This document shows, one piece after another, positions 28,761-41,309 of a stretch of DNA of 64,000 nt. Both the position numbers and the translations under genes were made by a program. Where the stretch lies: the NCBI GenBank assembly GCA_017744315.1, contig JAGIBN010000010.1, forward strand, positions 1 to 64,000, given 5' to 3'. This DNA comes from Porphyrobacter sp. (lineage in GTDB: Bacteria; Pseudomonadota; Alphaproteobacteria; Sphingomonadales; Sphingomonadaceae). Position 1 is the stretch's first letter; each line of letters begins with the position of its first letter. The notes below the pieces were generated by a model. The model searched no databases. It was not told where the DNA came from and was given only the letters and a program-made list of their open reading frames with translations.

Positions 28761-29408
28761 TTAGCCTTCGGAAGCTTCCTCGGCGGCTTCGCCAGCTTCT
28801 TCCGCGCCTTCGGCAGCGGCAGCAGCTTCGCTCTGCTTCAGGGCCGACGGAGCGACGATCGTGGCGATCGTGAAGTCACGATCGCTGATCGCGCTTTCCG
28901 AACCCTGCGGAAGCGAGACGTTGCTGATGTGGATCGAATCGCCAACGTCGAGGCCGGTGACGTCCAGCTGGACTTCGCTCGGGATCTTGTCGGCTTCGCA
29001 AACCAGTTCCAGCTCGTGACGAACGACGTTCAGCACGCCGCCCTTCTTGAGGCCGGGGCTCGCGTCTTCGTTGACGAACACGACCGGCACCGCGACTTCG
29101 ACCTTGGCGTTCTTGGCCAGGCGGAAGAAGTCGACGTGCAACGGACGGTCGCTAACCGGGTGCAGCGCAACGTCCTTGGGCAGGGTGCGCACGGTCTTGC
29201 CATTAACCTCGAGCATGACGATCGAGTTCATGAAGTGACCGGTGTTGAGCTGGCGGGTAAGCAGCCGCTCCTCAACGTGAATTGCAATGGGTTCGTCCTT
29301 GCCGCCGTAGATTACAGCGGGGACACGACCGTCGCGACGCAGTGCACGGGAGGCTCCCTTGCCAGCCCGTTCGCGCAACTCGGCCGGCAGGGTCAGAGCA
29401 TCGCTCAT
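28761..29408 (-). CDS. rplY: 50S ribosomal protein L25, long form (Ctc-type)
   Basis: Binds 5S rRNA in the large ribosomal subunit. The 215-residue protein has the L25 domain (about 1-95: [24 protein letters not shown]) plus the C-terminal beta-barrel TL5/CTC domain (about 100-185), then a Glu/Ala-rich acidic tail of about 30 residues. The long form is usual outside the gammaproteobacteria. It starts at the ATG at 29408. A perfect palindrome (AAGGGCGCGCCCTT, 29478-29491) in the 121-base upstream gap may belong to the end of the GumN/TraB operon. Confidence 0.96.
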   Translation of the reverse strand: MSDALTLPAELRERAGKGASRALRRDGRVPAVIYGGKDEPIAIHVEERLLTRQLNTGHFMNSIVMLEVNGKTVRTLPKDVALHPVSDRPLHVDFFRLAKNAKVEVAVPVVFVNEDASPGLKKGGVLNVVRHELELVCEADKIPSEVQLDVTGLDVGDSIHISNVSLPQGSESAISDRDFTIATIVAPSALKQSEAAAAAEGAEEAGEAAEEASEG

Positions 29409-29529
29409 GTCATTTGCCTTTCGAAAGCGTTCAAAGTTAAGTTTCCCGCCACGCCTCCAGGGATGACCATGGCCAGGAAGGGCGCGCCCTTACGGGCAAA
29501 GGCCCTGCGATGCAAGCGGAAGCGGCCCG

Positions 29530-30402
29530 TTACTGGATCCGCTTCACCTCGTACCCGCGCTTGGCGAGCAGCGCCGGGAGCCCGTCCGAACGCAGCATGT
29601 GGGCTGCGCCCACCGCAACGAACGGCTTGCGGCCCTGTTCGAGAGCCGCCGTGACTTTGGCGGCGAACAGGTTGTTGCGATCGGTCAGCAGCGCCTCTCG
29701 CAGTGCCGGGCTCATGAGGTAGCCCTGGTTCATCTGCTTCTCGAGACTTTCGACGTCTCCGGTCAGCCAGGCCTCAATCCGCACGTCAGTCTGGTCGAGT
29801 GCGGCCTCGTGAGCGATCCCGGCGAGCAGATCACGCTGTTGCAGAGGGCCGAGACCGTCAAAGCGGGCGAATTGACCTGAGAAGGTCTCGAATGCCTGTA
29901 CCGGCTTGCCCTTTTTCAGCAATGCGCGGTCGACACCGTTCCCCGCTTCGCTGTCGCGCACGGCGTTGGCCAGCATCAAGGCCGCCGCCCAGGTCTTCAC
30001 ATTCCAGAAGTCATCGTCCGACATCCCGGCCTGGGTCATGAGAGCCTCGAGGGCAGGGCGGTCTTCCGCGGCGACCCGCGAGCTTAGCTTGGGTTGCGGC
30101 GTGGTCTTGGCAAAGGCCTGGAAGGCGTCAGCAGCTTCTTGCGCGTCCCCAAGATTGCCGATCTCGACCATCATCAGGTCCGATGCGGCGAAGGCCTTCT
30201 CGAAAGCCGGCGTCTGCCATTTGACGCCGTCGGGCAGCGCATGGATCGTACCGAAGAGCCAGCCTTGCTCTCCGTTCATGCCCGTCACGTGCCACAGCGC
30301 GGGCGAGGGCGACGGCCATTCGCGAGCAGGTTGGGGCGGCGCTTCACTCTGGCATCCAGCCAGGGCGAGGGCGCCGAGTACGGCTAACAGGAAACGCAGC
30401 AT
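29530..30402 (-). CDS. TraB/GumN-family lipoprotein, second copy
   Basis: The 290-residue protein has a lipoprotein signal (LAVLGALALAGC, Cys at 17) and TraB/GumN features: WLFGTIHALPDGVKW near residue 48, MMVEIGN, and the C-terminal FVAVGAAHMLRSDGLPALL. GumN proteins are named from the xanthan cluster, but their role is unproven; TraB-type folds are sometimes regarded as metal-dependent proteases. Its ATG at 30402 overlaps the stop of the upstream copy (TGATG), so translation is coupled. The two are clear paralogs by collinear motifs. Confidence 0.9.
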   Translation of the reverse strand: MLRFLLAVLGALALAGCQSEAPPQPAREWPSPSPALWHVTGMNGEQGWLFGTIHALPDGVKWQTPAFEKAFAASDLMMVEIGNLGDAQEAADAFQAFAKTTPQPKLSSRVAAEDRPALEALMTQAGMSDDDFWNVKTWAAALMLANAVRDSEAGNGVDRALLKKGKPVQAFETFSGQFARFDGLGPLQQRDLLAGIAHEAALDQTDVRIEAWLTGDVESLEKQMNQGYLMSPALREALLTDRNNLFAAKVTAALEQGRKPFVAVGAAHMLRSDGLPALLAKRGYEVKRIQ

Positions 30403-31289
30403 CACCAGATACGTTTGACCTTGAGTCCGCGCTTGCGCAACTGGTCCTGGACGCTGCCTTTGCCGGCGAGGTGTCCTGCGCCAACAGCAATGAACACCGT
30501 TCCGGGCTGCTCCATCCGCTGCACGATCCAGCCTGCCCAGTTCGCGTTGCGCGAAGTCAGCAGCCGCTCGTAGAGCACCGGATCGCTCATCTCGGAATTC
30601 ATCAGCGTAGCGAGCTGCTTGGCATCGCCTTCGAGCCATTCGGCAACCATCGCGTCGAGCGAGTTGGTCGAACTTGGAACGGCGTCGACGGTCTGGTCGA
30701 GGAAGGCGAGTTGAGCTTCGACCGGCATTCCGTCGAACAAGGCGATCTGCTGGTCGATCGTTTCGAGCGCGCCGCGCTTCTTGTTCTCACCGGCGAAGGT
30801 GCCCAAGGCACGTTCCACGCCGGCTTCGGTGTCGTAGCCGGAGCGCAGGACCGGAAGCAGCGACAAGGTCATGGCTGCAAACCAGGGTTCGAGCCTGTCG
30901 AGCGCCTCGACCGGCAGGCCGAGCGACACCAAGGCCGCCTCATAGTCCTTGCGATTCTCAGGCGACATCATGTCGCGCAGCGATTGCCCTTCGGGCAACA
31001 TTCCTGCGGCCTGCAGCGCGCTGGTCGAGCCTGAAACGTCGGTCAGATCGACTTCGGTTACCAGTTCGTCCGATGCGTTGAACGCTCTCTCGATACGGCC
31101 ATCGAACCAGTTCTTGTCTTTTGGCAAGGCGTGGACGGTGCCGAACAGATAGATAGTGGTATCGGCATCAGAGACGGCCCACAGCGCCGGCCCCGGCACC
31201 GCGCCGGCCGGCGGAGTGTCGACAGTCGCGCAGCCGGAAAGTCCGAGCGCGAGGGCAGTAACGCTGGCAACAAGGCGCTTGAATGGCAT
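30402..31289 (-). CDS. TraB/GumN-family lipoprotein, first copy
   Basis: The 295-residue paralog of the next gene. Lipobox LGLSGC (Cys at about 20), then LFGTVHALPKDKNWFDGRIERAF, VTEVDLTDV, and FIAVGAGHLAGKGSVQDQLRKRG at the end. Relative to the second copy the spacing of these motifs is nearly the same, which indicates local duplication. The ATG at 31289 (MPFKRLV) is the first one that gives a proper signal sequence; GGGG lies some 12 bases upstream. It is divergent to glyQ. Confidence 0.9.
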   Translation of the reverse strand: MPFKRLVASVTALALGLSGCATVDTPPAGAVPGPALWAVSDADTTIYLFGTVHALPKDKNWFDGRIERAFNASDELVTEVDLTDVSGSTSALQAAGMLPEGQSLRDMMSPENRKDYEAALVSLGLPVEALDRLEPWFAAMTLSLLPVLRSGYDTEAGVERALGTFAGENKKRGALETIDQQIALFDGMPVEAQLAFLDQTVDAVPSSTNSLDAMVAEWLEGDAKQLATLMNSEMSDPVLYERLLTSRNANWAGWIVQRMEQPGTVFIAVGAGHLAGKGSVQDQLRKRGLKVKRIW

Positions 31290-31417
31290 CGGGAAGTAGA
31301 CCCCTGGAAACTCCGCCTCATTTAGAGGGTTGCGGGCGCGTTCGCCACTGTTTCGCGCATTCTTCCACGCGGGTGTGATATTGACGCTACTGTGACCGTC
31401 CGCCATGGCCGCCCGCG

Positions 31418-32317
31418 ATGAACCGCGACCCGTCCAAGAGCTTTCAGGACATGATCCTCGCGCTCCACGATTACTGGAGTGCTCAGGGCTGCCTGATCCT
31501 GCAACCTTACGACATGCGCATGGGGGCGGGCACGTTCCACACTGCGACCACGCTGCGCGCGCTCGGCCCCGAGCCGTGGAACGCGGCGTTCGTGCAGCCG
31601 TGCCGCCGGCCGACCGATGGCCGCTATGGCGAGAACCCCAACCGGCTGCAGCACTATTATCAGTACCAGGTGATCTTGAAGCCAAGCCCGCCGGATTTGC
31701 AGGAGCTCTATCTCAAGAGCCTGGAAGTGATTGGCATCGATCCGCTGAAGCATGACATTCGCTTCGTGGAAGACGACTGGGAAAGCCCGACGCTCGGCGC
31801 CTGGGGGCTGGGCTGGGAAGTCTGGTGCGACGGGATGGAAGTGACGCAGTTCACCTATTTCCAGCAAATGGGCGGTTTTGACTGCAAGCCGGTCGCGGGC
31901 GAGCTGACCTACGGGCTCGAGCGCCTGGCGATGTACATCCAGAACAAGGACAACGTGTTCGACCTCGACTTCAACGGCCGCGGCGTGACTTACGGCGACG
32001 TGTTCCTGGAGAACGAGCGGCAGATGTCGAAGTGGAACTTCGAAGTCGCCGACACCGCCTCTCTGTTCGACCAGTTCGCCAAGGCAGAGGCAGAATGCCG
32101 CAATTGCCTCGCCAACGACGTACCGATTGCCGCCTATGAGCAGGCGATCGAGGCGAGCCACGTGTTCAACCTATTGCAGGCCCGCGGCGTGATCAGCGTG
32201 CAGGAGCGCGCGAGCTACATGGGCCGCGTGCGCGATTTGGCTCGTGGTAGCTGCGAGGCCTACATGGCCAAGGAAGCTGATCGCTGGGCCCGGGAATACG
32301 CGGGGTGGTCGGCATGA
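31418..32317 (+). CDS. glyQ: glycyl-tRNA synthetase, alpha subunit
   Basis: Catalytic subunit of the heterotetrameric bacterial glycyl-tRNA synthetase. The 299-residue protein shows [57 protein letters not shown] and [20 protein letters not shown], all diagnostic. Its TGA overlaps the glyS ATG as ATGA (32314-32317), giving coupled production of both subunits. Confidence 0.98.
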   Translation: MNRDPSKSFQDMILALHDYWSAQGCLILQPYDMRMGAGTFHTATTLRALGPEPWNAAFVQPCRRPTDGRYGENPNRLQHYYQYQVILKPSPPDLQELYLKSLEVIGIDPLKHDIRFVEDDWESPTLGAWGLGWEVWCDGMEVTQFTYFQQMGGFDCKPVAGELTYGLERLAMYIQNKDNVFDLDFNGRGVTYGDVFLENERQMSKWNFEVADTASLFDQFAKAEAECRNCLANDVPIAAYEQAIEASHVFNLLQARGVISVQERASYMGRVRDLARGSCEAYMAKEADRWAREYAGWSA

Positions 32318-34512
32318 GCGACTTCCTGCTCGAGCTGCGCTGCGAGGAAATCCCCGCCCGCATGCAGGCCGGCGCGCGCGCCGATCTGGAGAAGCTGTTC
32401 CGCAAGGAGCTGGAGGCGGCCGGTGTCACCCCCGGCGCGATCACCGTGTGGTCCACACCGCGCCGCCTGGCACTCATCGCCAGCGGGGTGCCGGAAGCGA
32501 CCGAGGCCGTGCGCGAGGAAACCAAGGGTCCGCGCGTCGGTGCTCCGCCGCAAGCGCTCGAAGGCTTCCTGCGCAAGAGCGGCCTGACGCAGGATCAGCT
32601 CGAAGAACGCGACGGCGTGTTGTTCGCCGTGGTCGAGAAGCCGGGTCGAGCGGTCAAGGCCGTGCTGGCCGAGGCGATACCGGCAATCGTGCGCGTGTTC
32701 CCGTGGCCCAAGTCGATGCGTTGGGGGGCGGCTTCGCTGGCAACCGACAGCCCGCGCTGGGTGCGTCCGCTTTCAGGCATCGTGGCGATCTTCGGCGAGG
32801 AACTGGTCGAATGCACCGTGGGCGATGTCGCCAGCGGCTACATGACACTCGGCCATCGCTTCCATCATCCGGGCCCGATCACCATCGGCGGCGCGGCCGA
32901 TTATCAGGAGAAACTGCGCGCCTGCCACGTGATCGTCGATCATGTCGAACGCCAGGACCTGATCCGCGCCACGGCCTCGAAGGTAGCGGCCGAGGCTGGC
33001 CTGACCCTGGTCGAGGACGAGGGGCTGGTAATCGAGAACGCCGGGCTCACCGAATGGCCGGTGCCGCTGGTCGGCCGGTTCGATCCGCAATTCCTCGAGG
33101 TGCCGCCCGAGGTCATCCAGCTGACCGCGCGCATCAACCAGAAGTATTTCGTATGCGAGAAGGACGGCAAGCTCGCCGACGCCTTCGTCTGCACCGCCAA
33201 CATCGAAGCGAACGACGGCGGCGCAGCGATCGTCGACGGGAACCGCAAGGTTCTGGCCGCGCGTCTCAGCGATGCGCGGTTCTTCTGGCAGCAGGATCGC
33301 AAGACCCCGTTGGCCGAGCAGGCCAAGAAGCTCGCGCGGATTACGTTCCACGAGAAGCTCGGGACTGTAGCCGACAAGGTTGAGCGGGTGGCCAAGCTTG
33401 CTCGCTGGCTGGTCGAAGAAGGCATCGTCAAAGGTGCGGACGCCGATCTCGCCGAGCAGGCCGCGCGTCTCGCCAAGGCCGACCTCGTCACCGACATGGT
33501 CGGCGAATTCCCCGAACTGCAGGGCCTGATGGGCGGCTACTACGCCCGCGCCGAAGGTCTTCCGGACGCGGTGGCCGACGCCATCCGCGATCACTACAAG
33601 CCGGTCGGTCAGGGTGACGAAGTGCCGACGGCACCGGTGACGGTGGCGGTGAGCCTGGCGGACAAGCTCGATACTTTGGTCGGCTTCTTCCTGATTGACG
33701 AACGCCCAACCGGTTCACGCGATCCGTTCGCGCTTCGGCGTGCTGCACTTGGAACTCTTGAACTTCTAGGTCGGAATTCATTGCGGGTCGGGCTCTGGGA
33801 AGCGATCTTCCGGTCTTTGGCGGGCTTCAACAGCCAAAAGCTATCGCCGCAGACGAGCGACGAGACGTACGAAGCGCATACGGCCGAGGCAAAAGCCGTG
33901 TTCACCACGCTACCGGAATTCTTCGCCGACCGCCTCAAGGTCCAGCAGCGCGAGGCCGGCGTCCGCCACGACCTCATCGACGCCGTGTTCGCGCTGGGCG
34001 GAGAGGACGACCTCGTCCGCCTCCTCGCCCGCGTTCGTGCGCTGCAGTCGTTCGTCGGCACTGAGGACGGAACGAACCTCCTCGCCGGCTACAAGCGCGC
34101 CGCCAACATCCTCAAGAAGGAAGACTGGCGCGGGATCGAAGGTGAGATCGCTCGTACCGGGGAAGAAGACCCTCTGGCGCTGGTCGATGATCCCGACCTG
34201 GCGCCGGTGATCGCTGCGAAAATGGCCGAGCGGCATGGAAAAGAACTTTCCTACACGCCCGAACCTGCAGAGAAGGCCCTGATCGACGCGCTCGATTCAG
34301 CCGAACCGAAGGCCAGCGCTGCCATCGAAGCCGAAGCCTTCGAAGGCGCCATGGCGGCCCTGGCTTCGCTGCGTGCGCCGATCGACCGGTTCTTCGACGA
34401 AGTGACGGTCAACGACGAGAACGCCGAGAAGCGTGCCGCCCGCCTGGACCTGCTTGCACGGTTCCGTACTGCAGTGCACAATGTGGCGGATTTCTCACGC
34501 ATCGAAGGGTAA
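32314..34512 (+). CDS. glyS: glycyl-tRNA synthetase, beta subunit
   Basis: The 732-residue tRNA-binding subunit. It starts [17 protein letters not shown] and has [14 protein letters not shown] and [17 protein letters not shown] segments, plus [16 protein letters not shown], a family hallmark. The C-terminal anticodon-binding DALR-like part runs from about 630 ([25 protein letters not shown]). The ATG at 32314 overlaps the glyQ stop; an earlier GTG at 32305 is in frame but less likely. Confidence 0.98.
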   Translation: MSDFLLELRCEEIPARMQAGARADLEKLFRKELEAAGVTPGAITVWSTPRRLALIASGVPEATEAVREETKGPRVGAPPQALEGFLRKSGLTQDQLEERDGVLFAVVEKPGRAVKAVLAEAIPAIVRVFPWPKSMRWGAASLATDSPRWVRPLSGIVAIFGEELVECTVGDVASGYMTLGHRFHHPGPITIGGAADYQEKLRACHVIVDHVERQDLIRATASKVAAEAGLTLVEDEGLVIENAGLTEWPVPLVGRFDPQFLEVPPEVIQLTARINQKYFVCEKDGKLADAFVCTANIEANDGGAAIVDGNRKVLAARLSDARFFWQQDRKTPLAEQAKKLARITFHEKLGTVADKVERVAKLARWLVEEGIVKGADADLAEQAARLAKADLVTDMVGEFPELQGLMGGYYARAEGLPDAVADAIRDHYKPVGQGDEVPTAPVTVAVSLADKLDTLVGFFLIDERPTGSRDPFALRRAALGTLELLGRNSLRVGLWEAIFRSLAGFNSQKLSPQTSDETYEAHTAEAKAVFTTLPEFFADRLKVQQREAGVRHDLIDAVFALGGEDDLVRLLARVRALQSFVGTEDGTNLLAGYKRAANILKKEDWRGIEGEIARTGEEDPLALVDDPDLAPVIAAKMAERHGKELSYTPEPAEKALIDALDSAEPKASAAIEAEAFEGAMAALASLRAPIDRFFDEVTVNDENAEKRAARLDLLARFRTAVHNVADFSRIEG

Positions 34513-34572
34513 GTTTACACCGCGGGGGACCGTGTCACCCCGTCACCCCCTGACAGAGTATCGGGAGTTAAG

Positions 34573-37244
<2,672 letters not shown>

Positions 37245-37248
<4 letters not shown>

Positions 37249-38018
37249 CCGAGGTTCTTCGAAGGATGCCGGCCGCTGAGCGTGACGATTTCGAAGGTCT
37301 CGACCACGCGGCCGCGCTCATTGGCATCGGCGGCGAAGGCGGCCCGAGCTCGCTCAAGGCCAGCCTTTCCCAGCGGCGGTGTGCGCGAGGCGAGAACGTT
37401 GCCGAGCCCTTGCGCCCTCAGGTCCGCGGCCAACTGCTCGAGCGAACGGTAGGCAACGGTCAGGGCACGGCTATCGGCCACTGGATCTGCCCACCCGGCT
37501 CGTTGGAGCAGCTGCGCGCCAGCTCGAACGTCGACCTGCGGATGAAGCCGCGCGGCGGGCCGGTCGCCGTCCGCTGCCAGCATGATCCGGCGAAGCGCGG
37601 GCAAGCTGCCCGCTCCGACAAAGCTCGCGATAGCCAGGCCGCCTGGCTTCAGGGCCCGGCGCATGTGAATCAAGGCGCCGGGAAGGTCGTTCACGGTATC
37701 GAGCGACGAGAGGCTCGACACGAAATCGAAGCCGTCGGACGGGAAGGGGCGTTCTTCGTCGAATCCAGAGGCAGCGTCGGCCTCTTCGACTTCGACACCT
37801 TGTTGCCGAAGAGCGCGGGCAAGTTCACCCGTCCAGTCACCGATCACCAGCGCTCGCTTTGGTTCGTGACGCAGGAAAGCGAGCCGCTCGAGTACGTCGC
37901 TGACCATGTCCTCGATTACGAATCGTGCAGGGTTAGGTCGCTGCTGCAGTCTGCCGATGCGGCGCCTTGCTGCGATCCGGCGGGCGGACGAGAAGATGGT
38001 CGGCGGTGCGTTGGACAT
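37245..38018 (-). CDS. SAM-dependent methyltransferase (NDUFAF5/BioC-like)
   Basis: The 257-residue class I methyltransferase: N-terminal basic SSARRIAARRRIGRLQQ, then the SAM-binding region around RALVIGDWTGELARAL, acidic loop DAASGF, LSSLDTVNDLPGALIHMRRALKPGG and a C-terminal helix region. The layout (SARRxxARxR at the start, motif SLDTVNDLPG) is close to NDUFAF5-type proteins, which modify an arginine in respiratory complex I in mitochondria. That assignment is inference. The ATG at 38018 has GGAG six bases upstream. It is divergent to comF, 47 bases away. Confidence 0.85.
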
Positions 38019-38065
38019 CTGCCGCTCCTGCATTGCGCTGGGGAATCGCGCAAGGCTGCGCGCGG

Positions 38066-38800
38066 ATGAAGCTCGCCGAGGCCTTCGCACCGCTGGTGGA
38101 CCTCGTCTATCCGCCGAGGTGTCCAGCCTGCGGTGACGGCATCACCAGCCAGGACGGCCTTTGCCCGGCCTGTTGGAGCGAACTGGTCATACCGGGAGAA
38201 CCTGCCTGCATCTTATGCCAGCGTCCCTTTGACAGCGAGACGGTTGCCCGAGGCTCGGTTTGCGCACCCTGTTTGGCTGAGCCGCCCCGTCACGACGGCA
38301 TTGCCGCGGGGACGTTGTACAACGACGCTTCGCGCAAGCTGGTCTTGGCGTTCAAGCACGGACGGCGGATCGCGTTGGCATCGATGCTGGCGCGCATGGC
38401 GACCGCCCGGTTGCCTGAGCTCGAGGGCGAATGGCAGGTCGTCCCAGTGCCGCTGCATCGTTGGCGGCTATGGCGGCGAGGATACAACCAAGCTGCGCTC
38501 CTGGCACGCGAAGTCGCCGGCTTGAGAAGTCAGCAACTCTTCGTGGACGCCCTGGTCCGCCGAAAATCCACGCCCTCACTCGGCGGGCTCGGCCGCAGCG
38601 CTCGGGCGCGTGCCTTGTCGGGGGCGATCGCTATCAATCCGCGCTGTGTCGATCGCTTGCGGGGCGCCAAGATAGTGCTGGTCGACGACGTGATCACAAG
38701 CGGGGCCACGACAGACGCCTGCGTCCGAGCGCTCAAACGGGGCGGGGCCGAAAAGGTGATCGTCACCTGTTTCGCGAGAGTGCTCAACGAAGCGCTCTAG
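38066..38800 (+). CDS. comF: ComF-family phosphoribosyltransferase-like protein
   Basis: The 244-residue protein carries two N-terminal zinc-binding knuckles (C19, C22, C33, C36 and C48, C51, C66, C69) and a phosphoribosyltransferase domain ending in the PRPP motif VLVDDVITSGAT (about 204-215). ComF proteins are needed for DNA uptake in competent bacteria, but relatives are widespread and the enzymatic role is unclear. LHRWRLWRRGYNQAALLAR is the other family signature. The ATG at 38066 is the first in frame with the cysteine region. Confidence 0.93.
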   Translation: MKLAEAFAPLVDLVYPPRCPACGDGITSQDGLCPACWSELVIPGEPACILCQRPFDSETVARGSVCAPCLAEPPRHDGIAAGTLYNDASRKLVLAFKHGRRIALASMLARMATARLPELEGEWQVVPVPLHRWRLWRRGYNQAALLAREVAGLRSQQLFVDALVRRKSTPSLGGLGRSARARALSGAIAINPRCVDRLRGAKIVLVDDVITSGATTDACVRALKRGGAEKVIVTCFARVLNEAL

Positions 38801-38810
38801 CCATACGCAA

Positions 38811-38837
38811 AACGCCCGGGGGTTGGCCCCGGGCGTT
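38811..38837 (+). terminator. terminator-like hairpin after comF
   Basis: A perfect 11-base-pair stem (38811-38821 with 38827-38837, AACGCCCGGGG/CCCCGGGCGTT) lies 11 bases after the comF stop. Only two Ts follow directly. Confidence 0.7.
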
Positions 38838-38855
38838 CGCGTGACGAAGTTCGCT

Positions 38856-38997
38856 GGACCGGTTCCCGCATCGCCCCCCAGCGGATGCGTCGGTCCAATC
38901 CCTCATGTTCCCGGCCCGCCTTTCAGGCTGTTGCCGAGACCCCCCTTCCTTGGCCCGTTTCACCGGCCTCCGGTCGGTCGCGGCCCGTCAAAGCCGC
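38856..38997 (+). other. hairpin-rich, C-rich intergenic segment upstream of hisI
   Basis: No gene is visible here. Three hairpins follow each other: a two-part stem (GGACCG 38856-38861 with CGGTCC 38891-38896, enclosing CGCATC 38867-38872 with GATGCG 38884-38889), ACCGG-CCT-CCGGT (38962-38974), and GCGGC/GCCGC (38980-38984 with 38993-38997). C-runs sit in the loops or between stems (38874-38879, 38941-38945). It could be the leader of hisI or a small RNA; I recognise no known riboswitch or RNA family on either strand. Confidence 0.4.
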
Positions 38998-39051
38998 TGA
39001 CACATTCATCCCATCGAAAGGTTCTGTTACAAAGAGCCATCGCGGCGCAGC

Positions 39052-39522
39052 ATGGATTTTGGGCCAGGTCTGTGGTTATCCTGCAACAAGCGACATCAGC
39101 GCTCCGCTGTTTTGTCCATTCAGGTCAAGAGGATAGATCCGATTTCTAAGCCAGACAACGTTGCCCTCGTTGAGCAAGGGACCCTCTTCCAGCCCAAGTT
39201 CGACGCGAATGGCTTGCTGAGCGCTATCGTTCAGGACGCCGTGACTGGCGAAATCCTGATGTTTGCCTTCATGGATCGCGAGGCGCTCGAAAAGACGCGC
39301 GAGACGGGCAAGGCGCACTTCCATTCGCGCAGCCGCGGGCGCCTCTGGATGAAGGGCGAATCGTCGGGGCACGTCCTCAACGTCGAATCGATTCTGGTCG
39401 ACTGCGATCAGGACGCTCTTGTGCTCAAGGTTCGGCCCGCCGGCCCGGCTTGCCACACCGGTGCGCGGAGTTGCTTTTATCGAGCGCTCGAAGGTGAAAG
39501 CCTGACTCGCATCGGCGACTGA
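39052..39522 (+). CDS. hisI: phosphoribosyl-AMP cyclohydrolase
   Basis: Third step of histidine biosynthesis: opens the ring of phosphoribosyl-AMP. The sequence shows ILMFAFMDREALEKTRETGKAHFHSRSRGRLWMKGE, the zinc and magnesium ligands around VDCDQDALVLKV and the CHTG...SCFYR end. Only the HisI domain is present, without HisE. The start is uncertain. The ATG at 39052 gives 156 residues with an atypical N-terminus; a TTG at 39112 or an ATT at 39142 (with AGAGGA upstream) would give the usual ~125-residue length. Confidence 0.93.
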   Translation: MDFGPGLWLSCNKRHQRSAVLSIQVKRIDPISKPDNVALVEQGTLFQPKFDANGLLSAIVQDAVTGEILMFAFMDREALEKTRETGKAHFHSRSRGRLWMKGESSGHVLNVESILVDCDQDALVLKVRPAGPACHTGARSCFYRALEGESLTRIGD

Positions 39523-39541
39523 GCGGCGCTAGGCGGCACTC

Positions 39542-41296
39542 ATGTCCAGCTACACTCCGCCGCTCCGCGATGTCCGTTTTGTTCTAACCAACCTTCTCGA
39601 CATTGAAGGCTACTCTTCACTTCCCGCCTTTGCGGCCGTCGACGCAGACCTGATCGATTCGATCATCGAGGAAGGTGGACGATTCTGTGCAGAGGTTATC
39701 GCCCCCATCAACCAGGTGGGCGATCGCGAGGGCTGTACTCGCCACGCCGACGGCTCGGTAACGACGCCCCAGGGCTTCCCCGATGCCTATGCTCAGTACC
39801 GCGACGCGGGCTGGGGCGGGCTCGCGATGCCTGAGGAGTTCGGCGGTCAGGGCTTGCCGCACGTCTTGGGCACGGCCGTGGAGGAATTCCTCAACTCCTC
39901 CTGTCACGCCTTCAACATGTACACCGGCTCTATCATCGGCGCGGTCCTTACGCTGGCAGCCAAGGCCTCCGACGAACTCAAGGCCGAGTGGCTGCCGAAA
40001 ATCGTCTCAGGCGAGTGGCTGGCAACCATGGCACTCACCGAGGCTCAGGCGGGGACCGATCTCGGCCTGATCCGCACGAAGGCTGAAGCCAGTGACGATG
40101 GCAGCTTCGTCATCTCCGGGGAGAAGATCTTCTGTTCGGGAGGCGAGCACGACCTCACGGACAATATTGTTCACCTCGTCCTCGCGAAGTTGCCGGGCGC
40201 TCCCGAGGGTTCGCGCGGGATTTCGCTCTTCCTGGTGCCGAAAGTGCTCCCCGACGGCTCGCGCAATGCGGTGAGTTGCGGAGCTATCGAGCACAAGATG
40301 GGCATCCGCGCGAGCGCGACCTGCGTCATGAACTTCGACGGTGCCAAGGGCTGGCTGGTCGGCGCGGAGAATGAAGGGCTGGCGGCCATGTTCATCATGA
40401 TGAACGCCACGCGCTTAAGCTGCGGCAACCAGGGCCTCGGTCACGCCGAACACGCCTACCAGAAGGCGGTGAGCTACGCGCTCGATCGCAAGCAGGGCCG
40501 GGCACCCGGCAGCGATGCGGTCGCTGATCCGCTTGTGGTCCATCCTGACGTGCGCCGCATGCTGATGGATGCCCGCGCGTTCACCGAAGGTTTCCGCGCG
40601 CTCGTGCTATGGACCGCGCTGCAGATCGACCTTTCTCACGGCGCAGCTAGCGAATCCGAACGAGCCGAGGCTGATGCGCTGGTCGGCCTGCTGACTCCGG
40701 TGATCAAGGCCTATGGTACCGACCGCGGCTTCGAGACGGCCGTGGCGATGCAGCAGATCTTCGGCGGTCACGGCTATATTGCCGAGTGGGGCGTCGAACA
40801 GATCGTTCGGGATGCCCGTGTGGCCATGCTCTACGAAGGCGCGAACGGCGTTCAGGCGCTCGATCTGGCTGGCCGCAAGGTTGCACGCGATAAAGGTGCC
40901 GTCCTTGAGCAGTTCCTTGCGACGGTGGGGAGCGATTGCGGAGATGCCGACGAGGCTCTCGACTTCATCTCGGCACCTCTAAGCGATGCCGTTCGCGAAG
41001 TACGCGAAGCCGCAGTTGCGCTCATGACCCTGGCGAAGGCTGACCCCAACAATCTTGGCGCCGGTTCTTATGCCTTTCTGCAAATGATGGGTGTGACCGC
41101 CATCGGATGGATGTGGTTGCGACTGGCAAAGGCGGCTTTGCCTGATCGGGAAGAAACCTTCTGCGCGGCGAAGCTCATCACTGCGCGGCACTACGCGCTG
41201 CATACACTGCCGCAGGTTGGGATGCTGCGCCAGAAGGTCGAGGCTGGAGCTGAGGTACTTATGGCGCTCCCGGCGGAAGACTTCCTACGGGGGTGA
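39542..41296 (+). CDS. acyl-CoA dehydrogenase of the large (DmdC-like) type
   Basis: FAD enzyme that makes a double bond in an acyl-CoA. The 584-residue length and N-terminal MSSYTPPLRDVRFVLTNLLD extension mark the group that includes methylmercaptopropionyl-CoA and long-chain acyl-CoA dehydrogenases. Visible: MALTEAQAGTDLGLIRTKAE (FAD site), HKMGIRASATCVMNFDGAKGWLVG, QQIFGGHGYIAEWGVEQIVRD and MLYEGANGVQALDLAGRK with the catalytic Glu, then a C-terminal DUF-like helical extension. The substrate is unknown; no other beta-oxidation gene is nearby. Confidence 0.95.
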   Translation: MSSYTPPLRDVRFVLTNLLDIEGYSSLPAFAAVDADLIDSIIEEGGRFCAEVIAPINQVGDREGCTRHADGSVTTPQGFPDAYAQYRDAGWGGLAMPEEFGGQGLPHVLGTAVEEFLNSSCHAFNMYTGSIIGAVLTLAAKASDELKAEWLPKIVSGEWLATMALTEAQAGTDLGLIRTKAEASDDGSFVISGEKIFCSGGEHDLTDNIVHLVLAKLPGAPEGSRGISLFLVPKVLPDGSRNAVSCGAIEHKMGIRASATCVMNFDGAKGWLVGAENEGLAAMFIMMNATRLSCGNQGLGHAEHAYQKAVSYALDRKQGRAPGSDAVADPLVVHPDVRRMLMDARAFTEGFRALVLWTALQIDLSHGAASESERAEADALVGLLTPVIKAYGTDRGFETAVAMQQIFGGHGYIAEWGVEQIVRDARVAMLYEGANGVQALDLAGRKVARDKGAVLEQFLATVGSDCGDADEALDFISAPLSDAVREVREAAVALMTLAKADPNNLGAGSYAFLQMMGVTAIGWMWLRLAKAALPDREETFCAAKLITARHYALHTLPQVGMLRQKVEAGAEVLMALPAEDFLRG

Positions 41297-41309
41297 TCCC
41301 GCTCCTTGG

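Noticed and set aside
38801..39051. Possible SRP (4.5S), 6S or other known structural RNA in the hairpin-rich region
   Set aside because: The conserved SRP tetraloop/GGAAGGA-type core and the 6S bubble are absent on both strands; kept only as an unexplained structured region.
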